From assembly GCA_036506155.1 (NCBI GenBank), contig DASXSF010000080.1:142269-206268 (forward strand): DNA of 64,000 nucleotides. The letters are read 5' to 3'. The position numbers and the translations under genes are program-made. The notes under the pieces are model-generated. The model saw only the letters and a list, made by a program, of their open reading frames with translations. It did not search any database and had not been told where the DNA came from. Below, one piece after another: positions 6,875 through 14,711 of the stretch. Positions within the stretch are counted from its first letter, which is position 1. The number at the start of each line of letters is the position of its first letter. The DNA is from DASXRA01 sp036506155 (GTDB lineage Bacteria > Actinomycetota > Actinomycetes > Mycobacteriales > Jatrophihabitantaceae).

Positions 6875-9692
6875 ATCGCGGGACGGCGTGCGCGAAGTAG
6901 TAGGCCAGGGCTTCGCGGACGACTTCGCTGGACGGGTGCCCGTTGCCCTGCCCGCGGATGAACGCGGTCGCCTCGACGAGCGGCGAGTCGATCGGCGCGA
7001 CGGCGGACATCCACGAGTCGAGGCCCTCGCCGCCGGCACTCGGGTCCTCGGCCGTGCCGGTCTTGCCGCCGGCAGCCACCGGCAGGGACGCCAATACCGT
7101 CGCGGTGCCTGTGGTGACCGCGGCGCGCATACCGGCCCGCACCGGGCCGAGGTCGATGCCCAGCCGGCGCGGAGCAGGCCAGGTCAGCGGCGTGCGTCCA
7201 CTCCCGAACGACAGCCCCAGGTGCGGCGTGACCAGGGCGCCGGTCGACACCCCGGCGGTCCACCGCGCGTCCTGGAGCGGTGTCGTCGTGAGGTAGCCCT
7301 GCCCGATGCCGAGCAGCACTGTCGAACCCGGATACCACTGATCACCCAGCGCCGCCGGCGTGCCCAGGTACCCCCCGGTTTCGCCGGGCAGGTCGATCCC
7401 GGTCGGCTGGCCCACCCCGAGCGTCCGGGCCATCGACACGATCTTGTCCGCGCCCAGCGCCCAGGCCAACTTGTAGAAGTAGACGTCGTTGGACCACGCG
7501 ATCGCCTGCTCGAGGTTCTGCGGCGGCAGCACGCCCCAGTTGTGGAAGGTGTGCCCGTCGAGCGTCCAGGCCCCGCCGGTAGGCACGACCTCGTCGGGCG
7601 ACCAGGTCGGGTGCGCCATGTTCGCGGCGGCGACAACGAGCTTGAACGTCGAGCCGGGCGGGGCGGCCAGCTGGGTGGCGTGCTCGAGCTGCGGGTCGCC
7701 GGGCGCGCTGTTGAGATCGGCCAGCCCCTCCTCGTCCACGGGCGGGCCGAACAGGTTGTCGTCGTAGGACGGGGTGCTGGCCATGGCCAGCACGCGACCG
7801 TTGCGCGGGTCCATCACGACTGCGGCGCCCTGGCTGCCGCCCTGTCGCACCGCGGCGGTCAGCGCGGCGGCGACATGCCGTTGCAGCCCCAGGTCGATCG
7901 TCAGCCGCAGTGACGTGCCCGGCACCGGCGGCGTGTAGGACGCCAGAGCGACCGGCGTGCCCGCCGGGTCGACGTACACGCACTGCCGTCCGTCCACTCC
8001 GCGCAGGATCGTGTCGTACTGCTGCTCGAGGCCGGCCCGTCCGACGATCGCGCCGAGCCTGAGATCCGGCCAGCGCTGCATATCCGCCGGCGTGGCGACC
8101 CCGGTCCAGCCGAGTACCGGCCCGAGCAACGCCCCGTACGGGTAGGTCCGGTGTGCCGCCGGGACGACGAGCACCCCGGGCAGATGTGCGGCTGCGACCC
8201 GCGCCGCGGCGGTGGGTGGGAGCGTCGCGACAGGCACGATCAGCTCGTCCGAGCCGGACACGATCCGCCGTAGCGTTGACCCAGGCTGGGCGACCAGTGG
8301 CGCGAGGCGGCCCAGCGCCGACCGCGACGCCATCCCGCGCACCGCCCAGATGTCGTCCTGCGGCGTATTGACGGCAAGCGGCACGCCGTTCCGGTCGGTG
8401 ATCACCCCCCGCGTGGCCGGCACCGTCACGCAGCGCGTCATCTGATCCAGCCCGGCCGCGCGCAGGCCGGGACCGCGCTTGTGTTGCAGCTGCCAGGCGA
8501 ACCCGACCATGGCGACCAGCGAGGCGGTGACGGCCAGCGCGGTGAACCGCAGCAGGCGCGGATGCGTGCGCCGCCACCGCGGCACCAGCCAAAGCTCGCG
8601 GCGCTCCGCGTCGGCACGCAGCGCGAGCACCATGCCGACCGCGGCGAGGTGTACCGCGATGGCGGTACCGCCGTAGCTCACCAGCGGGAACGGGACGCCC
8701 GCGGTCGGGACCAGGCCGAGATTGGCGGCCACCGACACGCCCACCTCGATGCCGATCAAGGCCGCCAGCCCGGCTGCCGCGAGGGACGCATCCCGGGTGC
8801 GCGCGTGGCGGCTGCACAACGCGATCCGCCATATCACGGCGCCGGCGGCGAGCACGGCCAGGATGCCGGCGCGGATGCCCCACTGCTCGACGAGGCTGGC
8901 GTAGGCGAGGTCCGTCTCGCGCGAGGGCAGGTACTCGGCCAGCAGGTGCTGGAACGGCTGGCCGGCAAGGCCACTTGAGCCGCCCCACGCCAACGCGATG
9001 TGCGCCTGGAGGATCGTCCACCCGGCGCCGCTGGACGTACCGGAGAAGAATCCGTGCAGCCGCTCGAGCTGGTACGGGCGCAGCAGGTGTTCGCCGAGCG
9101 GCGCGACCAGCCCGGCTGCCAGCGCGAGCGCCGCGATCGCGCGCAGCGGGATACGCCCGAGCACCAGCATCACCAGGGTCAGCGCTGCCAACACGGTGGC
9201 CGTCGACAGGTCCGGCTCGACGACAACCAGCGCGATCGGAACGGCTGCGAGCCCCAGGGCCGCGGCGAGCCGGCGATACCACGGACGGTCGGTTCCCAGC
9301 ACCCGGGCGAGCACGAGCAACAGGCCGACCTTGGCCAGCTCGGACGGCTGGAGGGTGAACGACCCGACCGTCAGCCAGCGGCGAGCGCCGTAGCCCAGAT
9401 CGCCGGCCGCCACCACCAGGAGCAGCAGGAACACGCTCGCGCCGTAGCTGACCCACCCCAACCACCGCAGGCTGACCGTGCGGCAGCGACGCAGCACGCA
9501 GAAGAGCACGATTCCGCCGGCGACCACGGCGGCCTGGTGATCAGCCAGCGACGTCGCGCCGAGCGCCCGCAGATTCGCCAGGCCGAGCGCGACGAGCACG
9601 GCCAGCCCGCCAACCGCGACCAGGTCCGGGCGCAGCCGCGGGCGCTCGACCGGATAGTGCGAGCGCTGCCACGCCCACTCAACACTGAGCAT
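6873..9692 (-). CDS. SEDS glycosyltransferase (RodA/FtsW) fused to a class B penicillin-binding protein
   Basis: One 939-residue open frame carries two enzymes normally made separately. Residues about 20-370 are a polytopic SEDS domain: GARRWL, QPSELAK, EPDLSTA, the ETD motif with Asp261 (counterpart of the essential RodA aspartate) and GVPFPLVSYGGTA. A linker helix (about 385-404) leads into a class B PBP: the pedestal start RGVITDRNGVPLAVN, then the transpeptidase with Ser681-x-x-Lys684 (GSTFK), SND at 734-736 as in PBP2-type enzymes, and Lys877-Thr-Gly. SEDS proteins polymerise lipid II and bPBPs cross-link it, so this would be a self-contained septal or lateral wall synthase. It overlaps the upstream pseudokinase gene by 14 bp. 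Confidence 0.9.
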   Translation of the reverse strand: MLSVEWAWQRSHYPVERPRLRPDLVAVGGLAVLVALGLANLRALGATSLADHQAAVVAGGIVLFCVLRRCRTVSLRWLGWVSYGASVFLLLLVVAAGDLGYGARRWLTVGSFTLQPSELAKVGLLLVLARVLGTDRPWYRRLAAALGLAAVPIALVVVEPDLSTATVLAALTLVMLVLGRIPLRAIAALALAAGLVAPLGEHLLRPYQLERLHGFFSGTSSGAGWTILQAHIALAWGGSSGLAGQPFQHLLAEYLPSRETDLAYASLVEQWGIRAGILAVLAAGAVIWRIALCSRHARTRDASLAAAGLAALIGIEVGVSVAANLGLVPTAGVPFPLVSYGGTAIAVHLAAVGMVLALRADAERRELWLVPRWRRTHPRLLRFTALAVTASLVAMVGFAWQLQHKRGPGLRAAGLDQMTRCVTVPATRGVITDRNGVPLAVNTPQDDIWAVRGMASRSALGRLAPLVAQPGSTLRRIVSGSDELIVPVATLPPTAAARVAAAHLPGVLVVPAAHRTYPYGALLGPVLGWTGVATPADMQRWPDLRLGAIVGRAGLEQQYDTILRGVDGRQCVYVDPAGTPVALASYTPPVPGTSLRLTIDLGLQRHVAAALTAAVRQGGSQGAAVVMDPRNGRVLAMASTPSYDDNLFGPPVDEEGLADLNSAPGDPQLEHATQLAAPPGSTFKLVVAAANMAHPTWSPDEVVPTGGAWTLDGHTFHNWGVLPPQNLEQAIAWSNDVYFYKLAWALGADKIVSMARTLGVGQPTGIDLPGETGGYLGTPAALGDQWYPGSTVLLGIGQGYLTTTPLQDARWTAGVSTGALVTPHLGLSFGSGRTPLTWPAPRRLGIDLGPVRAGMRAAVTTGTATVLASLPVAAGGKTGTAEDPSAGGEGLDSWMSAVAPIDSPLVEATAFIRGQGNGHPSSEVVREALAYYFAHAVPR

Positions 9693-10929
9693 GGCCGGAC
9701 GGGACGGTCACCGGCGCCGACGCAGCCCGCACCGGGGCGGTGGTCATCGCGAGCAGTGCCACGGACCGCGTCTGCGGCAGCGGCACCCTCGCGGTGGTGT
9801 AGATGTGCTGCCAGCTCGGCTGCGCGATCATCGACCCACCCGGTACGTCGGTGCGCGAACCGGTGCACGGGTCGACCAGCACGAACGTCCACGTCACGTG
9901 TTTGACGTCGTCGTGGGCTGTGATCTTGATAGTCACCCGGACCGAGCAGCTCGCGCCCGGCTGGCAGGTCTCGACCGGTGTGACCGCCACACCGTCCACA
10001 AAACCCGCGCTGCGCGGGGCGACGGCCGTTGCGGCGCGCGGCCGCGTCGAGCGCGGGGCTGGGCTGGGCGATGCCGGGGGCGGGGGCGAGGTGCGCGACG
10101 CGGGCGGCGTCCCGGCGGTCTCATGCCGGCGCTGTGACACCGCCAGCACCGCGGCACCGGCGGCGGCGAGCACGAGAACGGTCCCCGCGGCGACCGCCCA
10201 ACGCCGCTTTCCGGAACGCCGGGTGAGCGGACGCCGGTCGTGTGGCAGCCGGGGGGGCAGTGGAGCGGCGGCCACCACGCCGCCGGGCGGGCGATTGCTC
10301 GCACCGACGAGGATGCCCAGCTCGTCCGCCACACTGGCGGAGTCGCCCAGCGCGCCCTCCAGTTCACCCGCAGCCGCGGCGGCGTCGGTGATGGGTGACG
10401 CGGCGAGGCGTTCCAGGCGTTGAAGGAGTTCGCCGCGCCGGGCCGCCGGGCGGTCGGCGTTGTGGATCAGGGCCGCGACGAGCTCTCGCGCCGCGGCGAG
10501 ATCGTCGGACGAGGTGGCGTCCGTCCCGAGAGCCCAGTCGGAGAGCTGAACAGTCCCGTCCCGATCGATCAGGACGTTCCCGGCGCAAAGCCGCCCGTGC
10601 GCCTGACCCGCGGCGTGGAGCGTCGCAAGCCCCGCCAAGGTGCGTGCCGCGATATACGCGGCCTGCGGCGAGCTCAGCGTCGCGAGGCTCAGCAGCCGCT
10701 GGACCGACGCGCCGTCGACATGCTCGGAAACAAGCCATTGCGTCCCGTCGAGATCGACGCTGCCGATGACCGGTACGAGCAGCGGATCATGCACGGCGCC
10801 GGTCGGCGGCGCCGTCACGGCACGCGCGACTACCGGTGCGCCGTCAAGCTGGGCCAGCCACGTGGACCGGCTCAGACTGCGCACCAGCGTGAGTCGACCT
10901 GCAGGCGAGGGGGCCAACCCGACCACCAC
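9679..10929 (-). CDS. Membrane-anchored protein pseudokinase with extracytoplasmic domain
   Basis: 416 residues. The N-terminal half aligns with Ser/Thr kinases (hinge-like WLVSEHVDGASV, C-lobe HAAGQAHGRLCAGNVLIDRDG) but key residues are missing: the catalytic loop reads HGRLCAGN (111-118) instead of HRDLKPxN, the DFG motif is DWA (131-133), and the ATP-site lysine is not recognisable (VVARAV). It is therefore probably inactive. A transmembrane helix at about 244-264 follows a basic stretch, then a Pro/Ser/Thr-rich linker and a C-terminal domain with cysteines near the ends. It resembles the organisation of wall-synthesis PASTA kinases and the pseudokinase part of mycobacterial MviN, and shares an operon with the SEDS-PBP gene. 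A GTG start is used. Confidence 0.8.
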   Translation of the reverse strand: MVVGLAPSPAGRLTLVRSLSRSTWLAQLDGAPVVARAVTAPPTGAVHDPLLVPVIGSVDLDGTQWLVSEHVDGASVQRLLSLATLSSPQAAYIAARTLAGLATLHAAGQAHGRLCAGNVLIDRDGTVQLSDWALGTDATSSDDLAAARELVAALIHNADRPAARRGELLQRLERLAASPITDAAAAAGELEGALGDSASVADELGILVGASNRPPGGVVAAAPLPPRLPHDRRPLTRRSGKRRWAVAAGTVLVLAAAGAAVLAVSQRRHETAGTPPASRTSPPPPASPSPAPRSTRPRAATAVAPRSAGFVDGVAVTPVETCQPGASCSVRVTIKITAHDDVKHVTWTFVLVDPCTGSRTDVPGGSMIAQPSWQHIYTTARVPLPQTRSVALLAMTTAPVRAASAPVTVPSGHAQC

Positions 10930-10979
10930 TCAGAGTTCCGGGCAACGACGTATACAGTATTCCCCTGAATGCAAGTTGT

Positions 10980-10996
10980 GACCGTCCACAGTGGAC
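10980..10996. repeat. 17-bp palindromic word GACCGTCCACAGTGGAC, copy 1
   Basis: The 13-bp GTCCACAGTGGAC core is an inverted repeat. The full 17-base word recurs at 22071-22087 (central T instead of A) and 35224-35240. This copy is in the divergent intergenic region upstream of the pseudokinase operon. Confidence 0.6.
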
Positions 10997-11038
10997 AGTC
11001 AGGCCAACATTGTCGGCGCTCCATGGTCGACTACCTAC

Positions 11039-11863
11039 ATGACTCTTAATAACAAGGCCGCTGCGTTTGCCGCGCTGCACCGGGCGGGCGCCCCGCTCGT
11101 CCTCGCCAACGCCTGGGACGTGACCAGTGCCCGTATCGTCGCGGCGGCCGGCGCCCCGGCCGTTGCCACTACCAGCGCCGGCGTGGCCTGGAGCCTCGGC
11201 TATCCGGACGGAGACGCCGTCGATCTCGACCTCGCCATCGGCGTGATCGCCCGCATCACAGCCGCGGTCGACGTGCCGGTCACCGCCGACATCGAAAGCG
11301 GATACGGGACCGACGCGGCGGGCGTGGGCCGCACCGTCGCCAGGGTGCTCGAGGCGGGCGCGGTCGGCATCAACCTCGAGGACGCGCAGCAGGGCGGGGA
11401 TACCCCGCTACGCCCCGCCGCCGAGCAGGCCGAGCGGCTCGCCGCCGCCCGCGCCGCAGCGGAAGCCGCGGGCGTCGACCTCTACATCAACGCGCGCACC
11501 GATGTCTTCCTGCGCTCGATCGGCGAACCCGCGGGGCGTGTCCAGGCCAGCCTCGAGCGGGCGGCTGCCTATATCGAGGCCGGCGCAAGCGGGATTTTCG
11601 TGCCTGGCATCACCGATCCGGCGACGGTCGCCGAGTTGGTCCGTGGCATCGCGGCCCCCGTAAACGTGCTGGTCGGCCCGGGCGCGCCCCCGGTGGAGCA
11701 GCTGGCCGAGCTCGGGGTGGCGCGCATCAGTACCGGATCGTCGCTCGCGGCGGCGGCGTACGCCGTCGCGCAGCGCGCCACGCGTGAGCTCGCTGCCACC
11801 GGCACATACGAAGCGCTGGCGGGCGAGCTCGACTACGGGACGCTGAATGCGCTGTTCGGGTAG
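11039..11863 (+). CDS. Isocitrate lyase/phosphoenolpyruvate mutase superfamily protein
   Basis: 274 residues with a TIM-barrel pattern: VLANAWDVTSAR near the N-terminus, VPVTADIESGYG (Mg2+-binding aspartate and glutamate), GAVGINLED, and YINARTDVF. These are shared by carboxy-phosphoenolpyruvate mutase, methylisocitrate lyase-like and oxaloacetate-acting members. The short length and the lack of the isocitrate-lyase KKCGH signature favour the small PEP-mutase-like branch, whose reactions in Actinobacteria are mostly unknown. The ATG at 11039 aligns with family starts; an upstream ATG at 10991 would add 16 residues over the palindromic repeat. The 3' end overlaps the convergent HxlR gene by 31 bp. 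Confidence 0.75.
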   Translation: MTLNNKAAAFAALHRAGAPLVLANAWDVTSARIVAAAGAPAVATTSAGVAWSLGYPDGDAVDLDLAIGVIARITAAVDVPVTADIESGYGTDAAGVGRTVARVLEAGAVGINLEDAQQGGDTPLRPAAEQAERLAAARAAAEAAGVDLYINARTDVFLRSIGEPAGRVQASLERAAAYIEAGASGIFVPGITDPATVAELVRGIAAPVNVLVGPGAPPVEQLAELGVARISTGSSLAAAAYAVAQRATRELAATGTYEALAGELDYGTLNALFG

Positions 11864-12288
11864 GCGCGCAGTTCCCGGCCGTCGTCGTCGAGCACGTGGC
11901 CGTCGTCGCACACGAGCCGAGCGCGGACCGCGGCGCCACACCCGGCGTGCTCGATGTGCAGCGGCGGGCCGGCGGGGACCGGCCGGTACCGGTCGCCCCA
12001 CTGCATCAGCGCCACGAGCGCCGGCCGGAGCGCACGGCCGGCTCCGGTCAGCCGGTACTCGTGCCGGGTCCGGGCGCCGGCGTCGCGGTACTCCCACCGG
12101 ACCAGCACGCCGGCCTCGACCAGTGCGCGCAGCCTGTCGGCGAGCACCGCTCGCGGCGCGCCGGTCGCGGCCCCGATCGCGTCGAAGCGCCGCACCCCGA
12201 GGAACACCTCGCGCAACACCAGCAGCGACCACCGTTCACCGACAATCTCGAGGGCACGGGCCACCGAGCAGACACGCCGGCCGGTCAT
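11833..12288 (-). CDS. HxlR family transcriptional regulator
   Basis: A 151-residue winged-helix protein with the HxlR signature: a Cys near the N-terminus (CSVARALEIVGERWSLLVLREVFLGVRRFDAI), then the recognition region and the YRLTGAGRALRPALVALMQWGDRY helix. HxlR proteins are dimeric repressors or activators, often of redox or aldehyde-detoxification genes and often with a sensor cysteine. It is divergent from a thioesterase gene, with a palindromic operator candidate between them. The C-terminal CGAAVRARLVCDDGH segment may hold a metal or further redox cysteines (inference). Confidence 0.85.
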   Translation of the reverse strand: MTGRRVCSVARALEIVGERWSLLVLREVFLGVRRFDAIGAATGAPRAVLADRLRALVEAGVLVRWEYRDAGARTRHEYRLTGAGRALRPALVALMQWGDRYRPVPAGPPLHIEHAGCGAAVRARLVCDDGHVLDDDGRELRAYPNSAFSVP

Positions 12289-12349
12289 CTCAGGACCGCC
12301 GGTTCGTGGCTCGCGCAAGCGCTCATCATGAGAGAAGTATGACAGCTGC

Positions 12350-12364
12350 GTTCGTATATCGAAC
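12350..12364. promoter_or_regulatory. Candidate HxlR operator in the divergent promoter region
   Basis: GTTCGTATATCGAAC is an inverted repeat (GTTCG / CGAAC around TATAT) between the hxlR-like gene and the thioesterase. It is the only AT-rich palindrome in the region and lies where both promoters should be. Confidence 0.45.
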
Positions 12365-12386
12365 TCAGACTGGTAGCGTCCGCGGC

Positions 12387-12896
12387 ATGACGGCCGAGAC
12401 CGCATGGGGTGTCCCCCGACAGAAGACGATCACCTGGTACGACCCCCTTGCCGCCGCCGAGAAGGGCGCCACCATGGCCGGTATCGACCACCTGCGTGCG
12501 ATGTTGGAAGGCCTGCTGCCGCCTCCGCCCATCGCCGCGCACTTCGACCTCCAGGTCGTAAGCGTCGAGCCGGGCGACGTCACGTTCAGGTGCACACCCG
12601 ACGAGTCGGCGTACAACCCGATCGGCCTGGTGCACGGCGGGCTGGTGTGCACGCTGCTGGACTCGGTTACCGGATGTGCCGTGCAGTCGACGCTGCCTGC
12701 GGGCGTCGGGTACACGAGCATCGAGATCAAGGTCAACTACCTGCGCCCCGTGCATGCCGACAGCGGCGAGCTGCGTGCCCGAGGCTGGATCACCAAGCCC
12801 GGGCGTCGGGCCGCGTTCGCCGAGGGCGACGTCCGCGGATCGGACGGCAGGCTGGTCGCCACAGCGTCGAGCAGTTGCTTGATCCTGAAGCGCTGA
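12387..12896 (+). CDS. PaaI-type hotdog-fold acyl-CoA thioesterase
   Basis: A 169-residue single-hotdog protein. YNPIGLVHGGLVCTLLDSVTGCAV is the conserved central helix with the HGG turn, followed by YTSIEIKVNYLRPV and the closing strand GRRAAFAEGDVR. The family hydrolyses acyl- or aryl-CoA thioesters, often phenylacetyl-CoA intermediates. It is divergently transcribed from the HxlR regulator and probably under its control. The start ATG at 12387 lies just after the AT-rich operator region. Substrate not determinable. Confidence 0.8.
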   Translation: MTAETAWGVPRQKTITWYDPLAAAEKGATMAGIDHLRAMLEGLLPPPPIAAHFDLQVVSVEPGDVTFRCTPDESAYNPIGLVHGGLVCTLLDSVTGCAVQSTLPAGVGYTSIEIKVNYLRPVHADSGELRARGWITKPGRRAAFAEGDVRGSDGRLVATASSSCLILKR

Positions 12897-12958
12897 GCGC
12901 CGGGCAGCGGGCGCGCCCCGCAGCCACGCGCCGGTCCGTCCATGTTTGGATAGCCCCC

Positions 12959-13903
12959 GTGACGCCTCCACAAGGTCCGGACGGGCGCATCGTCGTCAAC
13001 GGGCTGACCAAGGTGTTCGGGGGCCGGGTCCGTGCTGTCGACAGGCTCAGCTTCACCGTCGAGCCCGGATCCGTCACCGGCTTCCTCGGCCCAAATGGTG
13101 CCGGCAAAACCACCACGCTGCGCATGATTCTGGGGCTGATCCACCCCACCGCCGGCAGTTCCACGGTCGGCGGCCTGCCATACGCGCAGCTCCCGAACCC
13201 GATGACGGTGGTAGGCGCCTCCCTGGAAGCGGCGAGCTTCCATCCCGCGCGTACCGGCCGCAACCATCTGCGCATTCTGTGCGCCGCGGCGAAGCTGCCC
13301 GACCGCCGCGCCGACGAGGTCCTCGATCTGGTCGGCCTGCGCGACGCGGCCCGCCGCAAGGTGCGCGGCTACTCGATGGGCATGCGGCAACGGCTCGGTC
13401 TCGCCGCGACGCTGCTCGGCAACCCGCACTTTCTGGTGTTGGACGAGCCGGCGAACGGGCTCGACCCCGAGGGCATCCGCTGGCTGCGCGGCTTGTTCCG
13501 GCATCTCGCCGGCGAGGGACGCACCGTGCTGGTCTCGAGCCACCTGCTCAACGAGGTCGAGGAGTTCGCCGACCGCGTTGTGATCCTCAATCGCGGCCAG
13601 CTCGTCCGGCAGGGCTCGATCGCCGAGCTCACGGCGGGCACCGACACCGTTGTCGTGCAGTCGCCGCAGCCCGAACCGTTGCTCGCAGCGCTCCGCGGCG
13701 CGGGCTACGAGCCCGAGCAGGTCGGGCCCACGACGCTGCGGCTGCGCGGCATCACCGCAGCGGAGGTCGGCCACCTCGCATTCACCGCCGGCGTCGAACT
13801 GCACGAACTGCGGGCCGAGAAGTTCGACCTGGAGGAGCTGTTCTTCACTCTCACCCAGGGCGAGTACGCCGCCCCCCAGGCAGGTGCGCAATGGTCGCCC
13901 TGA
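12959..13903 (+). CDS. ABC transporter ATP-binding protein
   Basis: 314 residues with a complete ATPase cassette: Walker A GPNGAGKTT (about 43-51), signature YSMGMRQRLGLAATLL, Walker B FLVLDEPANGLDP, and the switch histidine in VLVSSHLL. The C-terminal 80 residues form the extra domain of bacitracin/lantibiotic-type exporters (CcmA-like). It overlaps the permease gene by 13 bp, forming a two-gene exporter. A GTG start is used; no ATG in frame fits. Substrate unknown; antibiotic, lipid or peptide export are typical options. Confidence 0.85.
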   Translation: MTPPQGPDGRIVVNGLTKVFGGRVRAVDRLSFTVEPGSVTGFLGPNGAGKTTTLRMILGLIHPTAGSSTVGGLPYAQLPNPMTVVGASLEAASFHPARTGRNHLRILCAAAKLPDRRADEVLDLVGLRDAARRKVRGYSMGMRQRLGLAATLLGNPHFLVLDEPANGLDPEGIRWLRGLFRHLAGEGRTVLVSSHLLNEVEEFADRVVILNRGQLVRQGSIAELTAGTDTVVVQSPQPEPLLAALRGAGYEPEQVGPTTLRLRGITAAEVGHLAFTAGVELHELRAEKFDLEELFFTLTQGEYAAPQAGAQWSP

Positions 13904-14655
13904 TCCGCGCGGAGTTCCGCAAGCTGGGCACGACGCAGGTCTGGTTCTGGATGCTGCTGCTGTGCCTCGGGCTGACGAGCCTCGGTGTCGTCGGGTCGAT
14001 CGCCAGCCAGAGGACCGACTTCGAGCTCGCCCAGCACGTCCGCGACGTGATGATTTCGGCAAGCGCGGCGTTCACTTACGTGCCGCTGTTCGTGCTGGGC
14101 GTGCTGGCGGTGACGACCGAGTACCGGTACCAGACCATCACGCCAACCGTGCTCGCCACGCCGTCGCGCTGGGCCTTGATCACCGCAAAGCTCATCACGT
14201 ATGCCGTGGTCGGCGCGCTGTTCGCCGTACTCTGCCTGGTGGTTCAGCTGCTGATCGCGCTGCCATGGCTGTCGGCGCGGAACGTGCACGTGTCGCTCGG
14301 CGACCAGAAGGGCCCACTGCTGATCACGTTCGCAGTGCTGACGCTGTTCGCGCTGGTGGGCCTGGGCACCGGCGCGCTGCTGCGTAATCAGATCGTCGCG
14401 GTCACTGTCGGCGTGATCTTCATCCTGGTGCTCGCCCGCCTGATTCTGCTCATCCCGGGCGTCAAGTACGTCTACCCCTACACGCCAACCGGCGCGGTCG
14501 ACTCGATCATCACCGACCCGCATGACACAGAGGCGCGTGTGATCAACGACGTGCACCTGATATCCCCCGGCGCCGGCATCGTCGTTCTCGTCGTGTGGGG
14601 TTTGGCTCTCTCGCTCCTGGGCGCCGGAATCACGATGAACCGCGATATCAGCTAA
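13891..14655 (+). CDS. ABC transporter permease (ABC-2 type)
   Basis: A 254-residue integral membrane protein with about six hydrophobic helices, e.g. VWFWMLLLCLGLTSLGVVGS near the N-terminus and VVLVVWGLALSLLGAGI at the end. The motif TTEYRYQTITPTVLATPSRW between the second and third helices is typical of ABC-2 export permeases. The ATG overlaps the end of the ATPase gene, so expression is coupled. It forms the channel half of the exporter. Confidence 0.8.
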   Translation: MVALIRAEFRKLGTTQVWFWMLLLCLGLTSLGVVGSIASQRTDFELAQHVRDVMISASAAFTYVPLFVLGVLAVTTEYRYQTITPTVLATPSRWALITAKLITYAVVGALFAVLCLVVQLLIALPWLSARNVHVSLGDQKGPLLITFAVLTLFALVGLGTGALLRNQIVAVTVGVIFILVLARLILLIPGVKYVYPYTPTGAVDSIITDPHDTEARVINDVHLISPGAGIVVLVVWGLALSLLGAGITMNRDIS

Positions 14656-14674
14656 GCGCACGAATTGCGCGAGA

Positions 14675-14704
14675 ATGACTGTGACGATGGCCCCGGCGTA
14701 CCCT
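14675..14704 (+). promoter_or_regulatory. Candidate kgd promoter
   Basis: ATGACT (14675-14680) and TACCCT (14699-14704), separated by 18 bp, resemble a housekeeping promoter. The expected start point falls at or just before the ATG at 14712, which would make the message leaderless if that ATG is used. Confidence 0.4.
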
Positions 14705-14711
14705 GAGGGAG

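Noticed and set aside
7342..9465. 707-residue minus-strand frame inside the SEDS-PBP gene
   Set aside because: Out of frame with a gene whose motifs are all intact; sequence is Arg/Ala/Pro-rich and without hydrophobic periodicity.
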